This document shows positions 1-6,508 of a stretch of 6,558 nucleotides of DNA, in pieces. The notes beneath the pieces were generated by a model. It saw only the letters and a list, made by a program, of their open reading frames with translations. It was not told the DNA's origin and did not search any database. Within the stretch, counting starts at the first letter, position 1, and each line of letters opens with the position of its first letter. Made by a program: the position numbers and the translations under genes. The stretch lies in assembly GCF_016785185.1 (NCBI RefSeq), contig NZ_JAEKDY010000156.1, one strand, 5' to 3'. The stretch is from Heyndrickxia sporothermodurans (GTDB lineage: Bacteria; Bacillota; Bacilli; Bacillales; Bacillaceae_C).

Positions 1-74
1 AGCTTGTATCCAAGATTTCCTTCTAGATATTCTTTAACTACCATCAGTTTAAATTTCTCACTATATTTAGCCAT
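1..74 (-). CDS. IS3-family transposase OrfA, N-terminal fragment
   Basis: Twenty-four codons are visible, beginning MAKYSEKFKLMVVKEYLEG and continuing NLGYK before the window ends. This matches the start of the helix-turn-helix protein OrfA of IS3-family elements, where a short basic stretch (K-Y-S-x-x-F-K) is followed by V-V-K-E-Y-L-E-G-N and a G-Y. OrfA binds the terminal inverted repeats. In this family it is usually fused to the DDE integrase OrfB by programmed -1 frameshifting, which cannot be seen here. The start ATG is at 74-72, with a GGAG ribosome binding site at 87-84 about 9 bases upstream. That site is inside a hairpin. The gene is open to the window edge and shows no damage in the visible part. 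Confidence 0.85.
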   Translation of the reverse strand, partial: MAKYSEKFKLMVVKEYLEGNLGYK

Positions 75-81
75 AAATAAA

Positions 82-120
82 CACTCCAAAAGTTAGATTT
101 TTACTCTAACTTTTGGGGTG
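82..120 (-). repeat. Long hairpin at the IS end, covering the orfA ribosome binding site
   Basis: Bases 86-97 and 105-116 form a perfect 12-bp inverted repeat with a 7-base loop. After one mismatch (85/117) the pairing continues for three more pairs (82-84 with 118-120). In minus-strand RNA the left arm lies inside the terminal inverted repeat, and the right arm contains the GGAG that serves orfA. Transcripts entering from codY would therefore fold and hide the orfA ribosome binding site. A transcript starting inside the element would lack one arm. The sequence shows the structure, and the role in blocking read-in translation is inferred from known transposon behaviour. Confidence 0.8.
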
Positions 121-167
121 CAGTACAACTCATTGGTGGTTTTTGATTGTCGAAACTCGACGAAAAC

Positions 168-947
168 TTAATTTGATTTTAATTTTTCAAGTTCAACAAG
201 GAATTTATCATTTAAAACTTTAATATACGTACCTTTCATACCAAGAGATCTTGATTCAATTACTCCGGCACTTTCTAATTTACGAAGCGCATTGACGATT
301 ACTGATCGTGTAATACCTACTCTGTCAGCAATTTTTGAAGCTACTAATAAACCTTCTTTGCCATTTAACTCTTCAAAAATATGTTCAATTGCTTCTAATT
401 CACTATATGATAACGAACTAATTGCCATTTGAACAACCGCTTTGCTTCTAGCTTCAACTTCAATTTCTTCAGATTTTTCACGTAGAATTTCCATTCCAAC
501 TACCGTTGCACCATATTCAGCTAGAATTAAATCATCATCCTGGAATTTCTCTTGAAGACGAGCAAGAATTAAAGTACCTAATCTTTCTCCTCCACCGATA
601 ATTGGAACTACTGTTGTTAATCCATTTTGGAAAATTTCTTTATTTTCTACCGGAAATGCTGTATATTCACTATTTACATCTAAGTTTGGTGATGTTTCAT
701 TTATGCTGAAAAGACTATTTGTATATTCTTCAGGGAATTGACGATCTTCTAACATTTTTGTCATACGTTCGTTTTCAACTTGTTGATTAATCGCAAATCC
801 TAATAGCTTTCCGCGACGGCTAACAACATAAACATTTGCCTCGATTACTTCACTTAATGTTTGTGACATTTCATTAAAATTAACTGGCTTCCCAGCAGCT
901 TTTTGTAGCATTGCATTAATTTTTCTTGTTTTGTCTAATAAATTCAT
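168..947 (-). CDS. codY: GTP-sensing transcriptional pleiotropic regulator CodY
   Basis: CodY is a dimeric DNA-binding protein that represses, and sometimes activates, nutrient-stress genes when GTP and branched-chain amino acids are plentiful. The 259 residues equal the B. subtilis length. The N-terminal GAF domain (about 1-155) keeps the effector-pocket residues R61, M62, M65, F71, P72, Y75, F98, P99 and V100. A linker helix (about 155-180) leads to the C-terminal winged helix, whose recognition region is around 203-223 (ASKIADRVGITRSVIVNALR). Ser215 in that helix is also conserved. An in-frame ATG 15 codons upstream (992) has no ribosome binding site. The ATG at 947 has AGGAGG seven bases before it and gives MNLLDKTRKI, matching the family N-terminus. 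It lies 70 bases after hslU and is probably cotranscribed. The stop is only 40 bases from the IS end, and no terminator is visible between them. Confidence 0.97.
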   Translation of the reverse strand: MNLLDKTRKINAMLQKAAGKPVNFNEMSQTLSEVIEANVYVVSRRGKLLGFAINQQVENERMTKMLEDRQFPEEYTNSLFSINETSPNLDVNSEYTAFPVENKEIFQNGLTTVVPIIGGGERLGTLILARLQEKFQDDDLILAEYGATVVGMEILREKSEEIEVEARSKAVVQMAISSLSYSELEAIEHIFEELNGKEGLLVASKIADRVGITRSVIVNALRKLESAGVIESRSLGMKGTYIKVLNDKFLVELEKLKSN

Positions 948-954
948 TTTTCTT

Positions 955-960
955 CCTCCT
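955..960 (-). promoter_or_regulatory. codY ribosome binding site
   Basis: AGGAGG read on the minus strand ends seven bases before the ATG at 947. It fixes that ATG as the codY start in preference to the longer in-frame start at 992, which is preceded only by an A/T-rich stretch. Confidence 0.85.
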
Positions 961-1017
961 AGTGGATTCATTACATCATTTTTGTATTTCATTTTTTGAG
1001 CTATTAAAGTTATTTCA

Positions 1018-2433
1018 TTAAAGAATAAACTGACTTAAATCTTTGTTTTGCGAAATTGCTCCGAGTTTTTCATTTACATATTGAGGTGTGATGTTAATTT
1101 TTTCTAATGTTATATCTGGTGCTTCAAATGATAAATCTTCAAGAAGTTTTTCTAAAATTGTGTGTAATCGTCTTGCCCCAATGTTATCTGTATTTTGGTT
1201 AACTTCATATGCAATTTCGGCAATTCTAACAATAGCATCGTCAGAAAATTCAATTTGTATACCTTCTGTTTCCAATAATGCACAATATTGTTTTATTAAT
1301 GCATTATCCGGCTCAACTAAGATTTTCACAAAGTCGTCAACAGTGAGTTTTCCAAGTTCTACACGGATAGGAAATCGCCCTTGCAATTCAGGAATCAATT
1401 CAGATGGTTTCGCCATATGAAAAGCACCCGCAGCAATAAATAAAATATGATCTGTTTTTACAGAACCGTATTTTGTAACAACGGTAGAGCCTTCGACAAT
1501 CGGCAAAATATCTCTTTGTACTCCTTCACGTGATACATCAGCTGAAGAATTACTATTTTTACCGACAATTTTATCAATCTCATCTATAAAAATAATACCC
1601 ATTTGTTCTGCACGAAAAACAGCTTCTTGTGTTACTTCATCCATATCGATTAATTTTTGTGCTTCATCGTTTGTTAAGATTTTTCGAGCTTCTTTAACAA
1701 TCACTTTTCTTTTCTTCTTTTTCTTAGGAATTAAATTGCTAAACGCATCTTGCATATTCATTCCCATTTGTTCCATTCCAGATCCTTGGAGCATATCAAA
1801 CATAGAAGGTTGCTGCTCTTCGATTTCTACCGTAACCAATTCATTTTCAAGTTCACCGTTGGCTAGTCTTTCCTCTATGTTTTTTCGGTATTCTTTCATT
1901 GGAACATCTTCAGAAGAATCCTCTTCTACATCATTCGATTGATCATTTCCACCAAAAATCATTTCAAAAGGATTTTTATAATTTGATGATTTCTTTTTTG
2001 ATGGCATAAGCAATTCAACTAATCGACGATTCGCATACTCTTCTGCTCTCTCTTTTACTTGAATTACTTTTTCTTCTTTTACTAAACGGACTGCTGTTTC
2101 AACCAAATCTCTTACCATTGATTCAACATCACGGCCAACGTAGCCGACTTCCGTAAACTTGGTAGCTTCTATTTTTATAAAAGGGGCACCTACCAACCGC
2201 GCCATTCTTCTGGCTATCTCTGTTTTTCCTACTCCTGTAGGGCCGATCATCAATATGTTTTTCGGAATGATTTCATCGCGAAATCTTTCATCTAACAGGC
2301 TCCGGCGATACCTATTACGCAATGCTACTGCTACTGCTCTTTTGGCATCTTTTTGCCCGACAATATATTGATCTAATCGATCGACAATTTGTCTAGGGGT
2401 TAAACTCATTGCTTTATTCATATTGTTTGCCAT
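1018..2433 (-). CDS. hslU: ATP-dependent protease ATPase subunit HslU (ClpY/CodX)
   Basis: HslU is the AAA+ hexamer that unfolds substrates and feeds them into the HslV peptidase in the cytoplasm. The 471 residues are close to the roughly 467 of B. subtilis ClpY. Visible motifs in order are Walker A GPTGVGKT (64-71), the pore loop GYVG (97-100), a long intermediate (I) domain (about 110-243) with an acidic patch (168-176) and a lysine-rich stretch (237-243), Walker B IIFIDEID (280-287), the SREGVQRD segment (301-308), a probable arginine finger in ELQGRF (R353), sensor 2 GARRLHT (419-425), and the C-terminal SQFIL tail that docks into HslV. The ATG at 2433 has AAGGAG nine bases upstream. Met5 or Met9 are possible but have no better site. 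The gene sits 65 bases after hslV and 70 before codY, as in the B. subtilis cod operon. No disrupted motif is seen. Confidence 0.97.
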   Translation of the reverse strand: MANNMNKAMSLTPRQIVDRLDQYIVGQKDAKRAVAVALRNRYRRSLLDERFRDEIIPKNILMIGPTGVGKTEIARRMARLVGAPFIKIEATKFTEVGYVGRDVESMVRDLVETAVRLVKEEKVIQVKERAEEYANRRLVELLMPSKKKSSNYKNPFEMIFGGNDQSNDVEEDSSEDVPMKEYRKNIEERLANGELENELVTVEIEEQQPSMFDMLQGSGMEQMGMNMQDAFSNLIPKKKKKRKVIVKEARKILTNDEAQKLIDMDEVTQEAVFRAEQMGIIFIDEIDKIVGKNSNSSADVSREGVQRDILPIVEGSTVVTKYGSVKTDHILFIAAGAFHMAKPSELIPELQGRFPIRVELGKLTVDDFVKILVEPDNALIKQYCALLETEGIQIEFSDDAIVRIAEIAYEVNQNTDNIGARRLHTILEKLLEDLSFEAPDITLEKINITPQYVNEKLGAISQNKDLSQFIL

Positions 2434-2498
2434 ATCAATTCACTCCTTAAATTCAGTTTAAATAAATTTCTTAGTGATTCGAGAAATGACATAACTTA

Positions 2499-3041
2499 TT
2501 AGAGTTCTTCCACAATAATATTAGTGTTCGTATACACACATATGTCCGCCGCAATATCCAGTGATGCCTTCGCAATTTCTTTTGCACTTAGCATTTCTCC
2601 TGCATGTTGTTTAAGCGCCCTCCCAGCCGATAAAGCATAATTTCCTCCGGAGCCTATAGCAAGAATTCCGTCATCTGGTTCAATTACTTCACCTGTGCCA
2701 GAAATTAACAGCATCTGACTTTCATCCATTACGATTAACATTGCTTCAAGTTTGCGTAAAATTTTATCGCTTCGCCATTGCTTCGCAAGTTCTACTGCTG
2801 CTCTTGTTAAATTACCGTTAAACTCTTGTAGTTTTCCCTCGAACATTTCAGATAAGGTAAACGCATCTGCTACGGAACCTGCAAAACCCGCTAACACTTT
2901 CCCGTTAAAAAGCCTTCTTACTTTCTTTGCAGTATGTTTCATTACTACTGCATTTCCAAAGGTAACTTGACCATCACCCGCCATTGCTGCTTTACCTTTA
3001 TGCTGAATAGCAAAAATCGTTGTTGCATGGAAATCTCCCAT
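2499..3041 (-). CDS. hslV: ATP-dependent protease peptidase subunit HslV (ClpQ/CodW)
   Basis: HslV is the proteasome-beta-like peptidase that forms a double hexameric ring capped by HslU. The 180 residues fit the family. The Thr-Thr-Ile stretch at 7-9 aligns with the mature N-terminus of E. coli HslV, so Thr7 is the expected nucleophile after removal of MGDFHA. AGDGQ (21-25, Asp23) and Lys40 in AKKVRR match the catalytic aspartate and lysine. GFAGSVADAFTL (52-63), SGTGEVIEP (114-122) and AIGSGGNYA (128-136) are family signatures. The start ATG at 3041 has a strong GGAGGTG (3053-3047) five bases upstream. B. subtilis ClpQ begins M-S-S-F-H-A-T-T and has been described as using an N-terminal serine, whereas here residues 2-3 are Gly-Asp. 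The gene lies between xerC and hslU, in the order of the cod operon. Confidence 0.97.
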   Translation of the reverse strand: MGDFHATTIFAIQHKGKAAMAGDGQVTFGNAVVMKHTAKKVRRLFNGKVLAGFAGSVADAFTLSEMFEGKLQEFNGNLTRAAVELAKQWRSDKILRKLEAMLIVMDESQMLLISGTGEVIEPDDGILAIGSGGNYALSAGRALKQHAGEMLSAKEIAKASLDIAADICVYTNTNIIVEEL

Positions 3042-3054
3042 ATGAACACCTCCG

Positions 3055-3078
3055 AATAATTAATGCAAATTAATTATT
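3055..3078. repeat. 24-bp all-A/T-armed palindrome in front of hslV
   Basis: Two perfect 10-bp arms (3055-3064 and 3069-3078) surround the four bases GCAA. The palindrome ends one base upstream of the hslV ribosome binding site (3047-3053). The arms contain only A and T, so an RNA hairpin would be weak. There is no following T-run, which argues against a terminator. It could be a protein-binding site or a modest translational control element, but it could also be chance in very AT-rich sequence. Confidence 0.5.
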
Positions 3079-3146
3079 AGTTATTATAATTGGACTTCAC
3101 ATATTCCATTGACAAATTAAAAAGAACCTATTCATTTGAAACTGAT

Positions 3147-4046
3147 TTAAGCTCTTGGATGATGAGATAAATACGTTTTACGTAATTGTTCTTTCGTCAC
3201 ATGTGTATATATTTGAGTTGATGATAAATTTTCATGTCCAAGAAGTTCTTGTACCGTCCTTAAATCTGCACCATTATTTAGTAGATGTGTAGCAAATGTA
3301 TGTCTTAGCATATGTGGATGCATTTTTCCAGTAAGTGCAGCTTTGCTGATCAAATTATTCAATATATGACGAATTCCTCTAGTTGTTAACGGAGTTCCTC
3401 GAAAATTGACAAAAAGATATTCGTGATCGGTCTTATTCATAAGTAAAGGTCTAGCATTCTTTATGTAATTGTTTAATGCCTCACTAGCAAATGTCCCAAA
3501 TAATACAATTCGTTCTTTTCTCCCTTTACCTTTAACATGAATCGTCTCAAAGTCAAAATCAATATCACTTAGTTTAATATTTGCACATTCACTTACACGA
3601 ATACCCGTGGAATATAATACTTCAAGAAGTGACAAATTTCGAAAATCTAAGGTTGAATTTCCTTGGCAAACTTCAAAAAGCTTTTCCATTTCCTCTTCAT
3701 AAAAGAATTTCGGAATCTTTAGATGCTTTTTTGATTGGGATATTAACGTAAACGGATTTTCCTTTACCGTCTTTTCTCTCATCAAAAATTTAAAAAAGCT
3801 TCGTAAGCTAGAGATTTTCCGAGCTAAACTTGTTCTGCTATATTCCTTTTCATAAAGTTTTGTTAAATACAACCTGGCGTCAAAATATTCAACATCTTCA
3901 AGTTTTGATATACCTTGTTCAGCCATGAACATAAAAAAGTTTTCAATGTCTTGTCGATAAAATTTCACAGTGTATTCAGAGTAGTTTCGTTCTACCTGAA
4001 TATACTCAATAAAAGCATATAGATTCGTTTTTAAATTCTCATCCAT
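3147..4046 (-). CDS. xerC: Tyrosine recombinase XerC (CodV)
   Basis: XerC acts with XerD at the dif site near the terminus to resolve chromosome dimers before cell division. The 299-residue protein has the N-terminal SAM-like core-binding domain (about 5-90) and a C-terminal catalytic domain (about 112-296). The full catalytic set is visible: R150 in TGIRVSE, K174 in KGKGRKER, H245 and R248 in HPHMLRH, H271 in LLGHE, and the nucleophile Y280 in STQIYTHV. The length and its place directly before hslV-hslU-codY match codV of B. subtilis rather than an integrase carried by a mobile element. The ATG at 4046 has GAGGTG at 4057-4052, five bases upstream. The gene opens the four-gene run. A candidate promoter lies just before it, and topA upstream is closed by its own terminator. 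Confidence 0.95.
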   Translation of the reverse strand: MDENLKTNLYAFIEYIQVERNYSEYTVKFYRQDIENFFMFMAEQGISKLEDVEYFDARLYLTKLYEKEYSRTSLARKISSLRSFFKFLMREKTVKENPFTLISQSKKHLKIPKFFYEEEMEKLFEVCQGNSTLDFRNLSLLEVLYSTGIRVSECANIKLSDIDFDFETIHVKGKGRKERIVLFGTFASEALNNYIKNARPLLMNKTDHEYLFVNFRGTPLTTRGIRHILNNLISKAALTGKMHPHMLRHTFATHLLNNGADLRTVQELLGHENLSSTQIYTHVTKEQLRKTYLSHHPRA

Positions 4047-4059
4047 ACTAACACCTCAT

Positions 4060-4096
4060 AAGGGCTACTAAATATTATCACACTTTAGTAGCCCTT
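4060..4096. repeat. 13-bp perfect inverted repeat overlapping the xerC promoter region
   Basis: Bases 4060-4072 (AAGGGCTACTAAA) pair perfectly with 4084-4096, leaving an 11-base loop. One arm ends two bases before the xerC ribosome binding site (4052-4057). Neither strand has a T-run after the stem, so it does not look like a rho-independent terminator. The candidate -10 box sits in the loop side and the spacer in the other arm, so a transcript begun at that promoter would hold only one arm. It could therefore act as a DNA operator, or as an RNA hairpin only in transcripts that read through from topA. Confidence 0.75.
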
Positions 4097-4100
4097 GCAA
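4072..4100 (-). promoter_or_regulatory. Candidate sigma-A promoter for xerC-hslV-hslU-codY
   Basis: On the minus strand TTGCAA (4100-4095) and TAATAT (4077-4072) are separated by exactly 17 bases. The -10 box is preceded by TG plus one base, an extended -10 element. Each hexamer matches four of six consensus positions. The start of transcription would fall near 4065, giving a leader of about 19 bases that carries the GAGGTG site. The position, just after the topA terminator and just before xerC, supports the call, but no experimental start is known here. Confidence 0.5.
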
Positions 4101-4112
4101 TCAATGTTACAA

Positions 4113-4127
4113 ACTTTTCACAAAGTT
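4113..4127. promoter_or_regulatory. Candidate CodY-binding box
   Basis: The plus-strand sequence ACTTTTCACAAAGTT matches 12 of 15 positions of the published CodY consensus AATTTTCWGAAAATT. It forms the core of a 7-bp perfect inverted repeat (4111-4117 with 4122-4128). It ends 12 bp before the -35 hexamer of the candidate xerC promoter. A weaker 10-of-15 match lies at 4156-4170. Three mismatches are within the range seen for functional sites, but AT-rich DNA produces such matches by chance, so the call is tentative. Confidence 0.4.
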
Positions 4128-4269
4128 TCGAATTATTCACTAAACCAGATTATTTAAATTCGACAAATTTTTTGTTTATCCCCTAAAGCATTTTACAACA
4201 CTCGTTCGAAGAAATAAAGTATTTGCAATTTTTTTAGTTAATCTATTATCTTAAATTTTTTCTTATTAG

Positions 4270-4298
4270 AACAAAAAGAGTGAGTTTCGTTAACTCAC
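4270..4298 (-). terminator. Rho-independent terminator after topA
   Basis: On the minus strand GTGAGTT (4298-4292) and AACTCAC (4286-4280) form a perfect 7-bp stem with a 5-base loop, followed directly by TCTTTTTGTT (4279-4270). It begins 19 bases after the topA stop codon. It separates topA transcription from the xerC-codY genes. Confidence 0.85.
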
Positions 4299-4317
4299 CC
4301 ACATTGTTGTTTCTTTT

Positions 4318-6393
4318 TTACTCCACTGTCTTTTCTTTGTAATCACAATTTGTACATTGTACTTGAACGCCTTTTTTTAATTTCTTTTCAACTAGAAGTT
4401 GCTCGCATTTCGGACATTTTCTTTCGATCGGCTTATCCCAAGATAAGAAATCACACTCTGGATAACGATCACAACCGTAAAAGATTCTTTTCTTCTTACT
4501 TTTTCTTTCAATTATATTTCCTTCATTACATTTAGGACATTTGACCCCTATTTCCTTGACGATTGGTTTTGTATTTCTACAATCAGGAAAATTGCTGCAT
4601 GCCATGAATTTACCATAGCGTCCCATTTTGAAAACCATTGGATTTCCACATAATTCACAATCTTCGCCGGCTTCCTCATCCTTTATTTCAACTTTTTCCA
4701 TTTCTGATTCGGCCTTTACGAGATTTTCATAAAAACCTTTATAAAAATCATCAATGATTTTTACCCACTCGACTTTCCCTTCTTCAATTTCATCAAGATT
4801 ATGTTCCATTTTTGCAGTAAATTCAACATCTAATATTTCAGGGAAAAATTCCATTATAAGTTCTAAAACAATTTCGCCAAGTTCAGTCGGAATAAATCTT
4901 TTATTCTCTAGAGCGACATATCCTCTTTTTTGAATTGTATCCAATGTAGGAGCATATGTAGACGGTCGGCCAATTCCGAGTTCCTCAAGTGTTTTTACTA
5001 AACGTGCCTCCGTATATCTAGGAGGTGGCTGTGTGAAGTGCTGTTTCGGATCAACCACGTCTGATTTAACGATATCTCCTTTTTCCATTTGAGGAAGAAA
5101 TTTATCCTTTTCTTCAGATTGATCGTCCGTTCCTTCAACATACACTTTCATAAAACCTGGAAATTTCAATTTCGATCCATTTGCTCTAAAAACAATCTCT
5201 CCATTATTTAAATCGACACTCATCGTATCCATAACCGCTTGTGCCATTTGACTAGCAACAAAACGTTCCCAAATTAATTTATATAACCTTAACTGATCTC
5301 GGCTTAAAAATGCTTTAAGCGAGCTCGGTTCTCTCATCGTACTTGTCGGACGAATAGCTTCATGGGCATCCTGAGTATTGGAGGATTTCTTTTCCTTCCT
5401 TTGCTCTCCGCGAATATATTCTTTTCCATACTGCTGTTGAATAAAATTTGCCGCCTCTTCTTGTGCAACCTCTGATATTCGAGTTGAGTCTGTTCGCATA
5501 TAAGTAATGAGACCGACCGTTCCTTCTTTTCCTAAATCGATTCCTTCATAAAGCTGCTGTGCTAACATCATTGTCTTTTTCGCTCTGAAGTTTAACTTTC
5601 TAGCCGCTTCTTGTTGAAGAGAAGAAGTGGTAAATGGAGGAGCTGGATTGCGTTTTCTCTCTTTTTTGGATACGGAAGTAATTTCGAAATCCTTCCCCTT
5701 AATTTGCGAAAGAATGGACTTAACTTCCTCCTCCGATTTTAGTTCTACTTTTTTTCCATTTTTACCGTAAAAGGAACCTTGAAATGTTTCTTTTCCTTTT
5801 TTAAAATCTGCAACGATCGTCCAATATTCTTCAGGTGTGAAATTCTTAATTTCATTTTCACGGTCAATGATCAAGCGGACAGCTACGGATTGTACACGGC
5901 CTGCACTCAATCCCTTTTTTACTTTCTTCCACAATAAAGGACTTATGTTATATCCGACTAATCGATCCAAAATCCGTCTTGCTTGTTGAGCATCAACAAG
6001 GTCGGTATTTATCGGGCGAGGATGTTTAAACGATTCTTTAATGGCATCTTTTGTAATTTCGTTAAAAACAACCCGACAATTAGAATGGATATCTACATCT
6101 AGGCTATGTGCCAAATGCCACGCAATTGCTTCCCCTTCACGATCAGGGTCAGCTGCCAAGTATACTTTTTTAGCTTTTTTTGCGGCTGTCTTCAATTCCT
6201 TTAAAATAGGTCCTTTTCCTCGAATTGTTATATATTTCGGTTCAAAGTTATGTTCAGTGTCGACACCCATTTGACTTCTTGGTAGATCCCTAATATGTCC
6301 CATAGATGCCTTAACTTTATATTTTTTTCCTAAATATCGTTCAATGGTCTTTGCCTTTGCAGGTGATTCCACTATTACTAAGTACTCTGACAT
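4318..6393 (-). CDS. topA: DNA topoisomerase I (type IA)
   Basis: TopA relaxes negatively supercoiled DNA by single-strand passage through a 5'-phosphotyrosine link. The 691 residues are the usual Bacillus length. The N-terminal TOPRIM domain holds the acidic metal site Glu9 (VIVES) and DPDRE (Asp82, Asp84, Glu86). The catalytic Tyr298 lies in ITYMRTDS (296-303), and QDAHEAIRPT (341-350) and GIGRPSTYAPT (473-483) are further type IA signatures. The C-terminus carries three C4 zinc ribbons, with cysteine groups at 579/582/599/605, 619/622/641/647 and 660/663/680/683. The start ATG at 6393 has GGGAGG (6406-6401) seven bases upstream. In Bacillus the gene follows dprA and precedes trmFO. Here the next gene is xerC. 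No defect is seen. Confidence 0.98.
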   Translation of the reverse strand: MSEYLVIVESPAKAKTIERYLGKKYKVKASMGHIRDLPRSQMGVDTEHNFEPKYITIRGKGPILKELKTAAKKAKKVYLAADPDREGEAIAWHLAHSLDVDIHSNCRVVFNEITKDAIKESFKHPRPINTDLVDAQQARRILDRLVGYNISPLLWKKVKKGLSAGRVQSVAVRLIIDRENEIKNFTPEEYWTIVADFKKGKETFQGSFYGKNGKKVELKSEEEVKSILSQIKGKDFEITSVSKKERKRNPAPPFTTSSLQQEAARKLNFRAKKTMMLAQQLYEGIDLGKEGTVGLITYMRTDSTRISEVAQEEAANFIQQQYGKEYIRGEQRKEKKSSNTQDAHEAIRPTSTMREPSSLKAFLSRDQLRLYKLIWERFVASQMAQAVMDTMSVDLNNGEIVFRANGSKLKFPGFMKVYVEGTDDQSEEKDKFLPQMEKGDIVKSDVVDPKQHFTQPPPRYTEARLVKTLEELGIGRPSTYAPTLDTIQKRGYVALENKRFIPTELGEIVLELIMEFFPEILDVEFTAKMEHNLDEIEEGKVEWVKIIDDFYKGFYENLVKAESEMEKVEIKDEEAGEDCELCGNPMVFKMGRYGKFMACSNFPDCRNTKPIVKEIGVKCPKCNEGNIIERKSKKKRIFYGCDRYPECDFLSWDKPIERKCPKCEQLLVEKKLKKGVQVQCTNCDYKEKTVE

Positions 6394-6508
6394 TAAGAAG
6401 CCTCCCAGAGGTTTTCATTATTTTTCTAGTTGAGTCAATTTCATAATTGCTCTTTTTAAAAATACAGAATCCTACAGAATTTCTAAAATATATTTTTAAA
6501 AACAGAAA
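6394..6508 (-). other. topA leader region, no gene
   Basis: This very AT-rich 115-base stretch carries the topA ribosome binding site (6401-6406) and two copies of TACAGAAT ten bases apart (about 6463-6480). A TTGACT hexamer is present on the minus strand near 6438-6433 but has no -10 box at a proper distance. No convincing promoter or terminator was found. Confidence 0.5.

Larger units (their letters stand above)
1..127 (-). mobile_element. End of an IS3-family insertion sequence (IS150-group-like), cut by the window
   Basis: The outer end, read on the minus strand from 127 inward, begins TGTACTGCACCCCAAAAGTT. It starts with the TG dinucleotide and has the TGTACTG-CCCC-AAAAGTTAGA character of IS150-group terminal inverted repeats. 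An orfA-like reading frame starts 53 bases further in. The element points in the same direction as codY, so this is its orfA-proximal end. The other end, orfB and the target-site duplication lie outside the window. Whether the copy is complete or a remnant cannot be judged. The family assignment rests on recalled features of the family, not on a database search. Confidence 0.85.

Noticed and set aside
146..164. A small hairpin (GTCGA/TCGAC with a 3-base loop) after codY as its terminator
   Set aside because: The stem is only 5 bp and is not followed by a T-run on the minus strand, so it is not a convincing terminator.
948..992. A codY start 15 codons further upstream (ATG at 992)
   Set aside because: It has no ribosome binding site, and the extra residues are not part of CodY. 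The in-frame ATG at 947 has AGGAGG at the right distance and gives the family length of 259.
1088..1420. Plus-strand open frames opposite hslU, hslV and topA (also 1736-1942, 2159-2371, 2752-2970, 4350-4535, 6041-6274)
   Set aside because: They lie wholly inside strongly conserved genes on the other strand, lack family resemblance and lack good ribosome binding sites. They are antisense shadows.
3083..3115. A possible separate hslV promoter: perfect TATAAT at 3088-3083 with TTGTCA at 3115-3110 on the minus strand
   Set aside because: The spacer is 21 bases, too long for a normal sigma-A promoter, and no -35 box is found at 16-18 bases. In DNA this AT-rich a lone TATAAT is weak evidence.
6479..6500. 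A CodY-box-like or hairpin-like stretch in the topA leader
   Set aside because: The best alignment to the CodY consensus matches about 10 of 15 positions, and the symmetry is mostly A/T runs. That is no better than expected by chance in this sequence.
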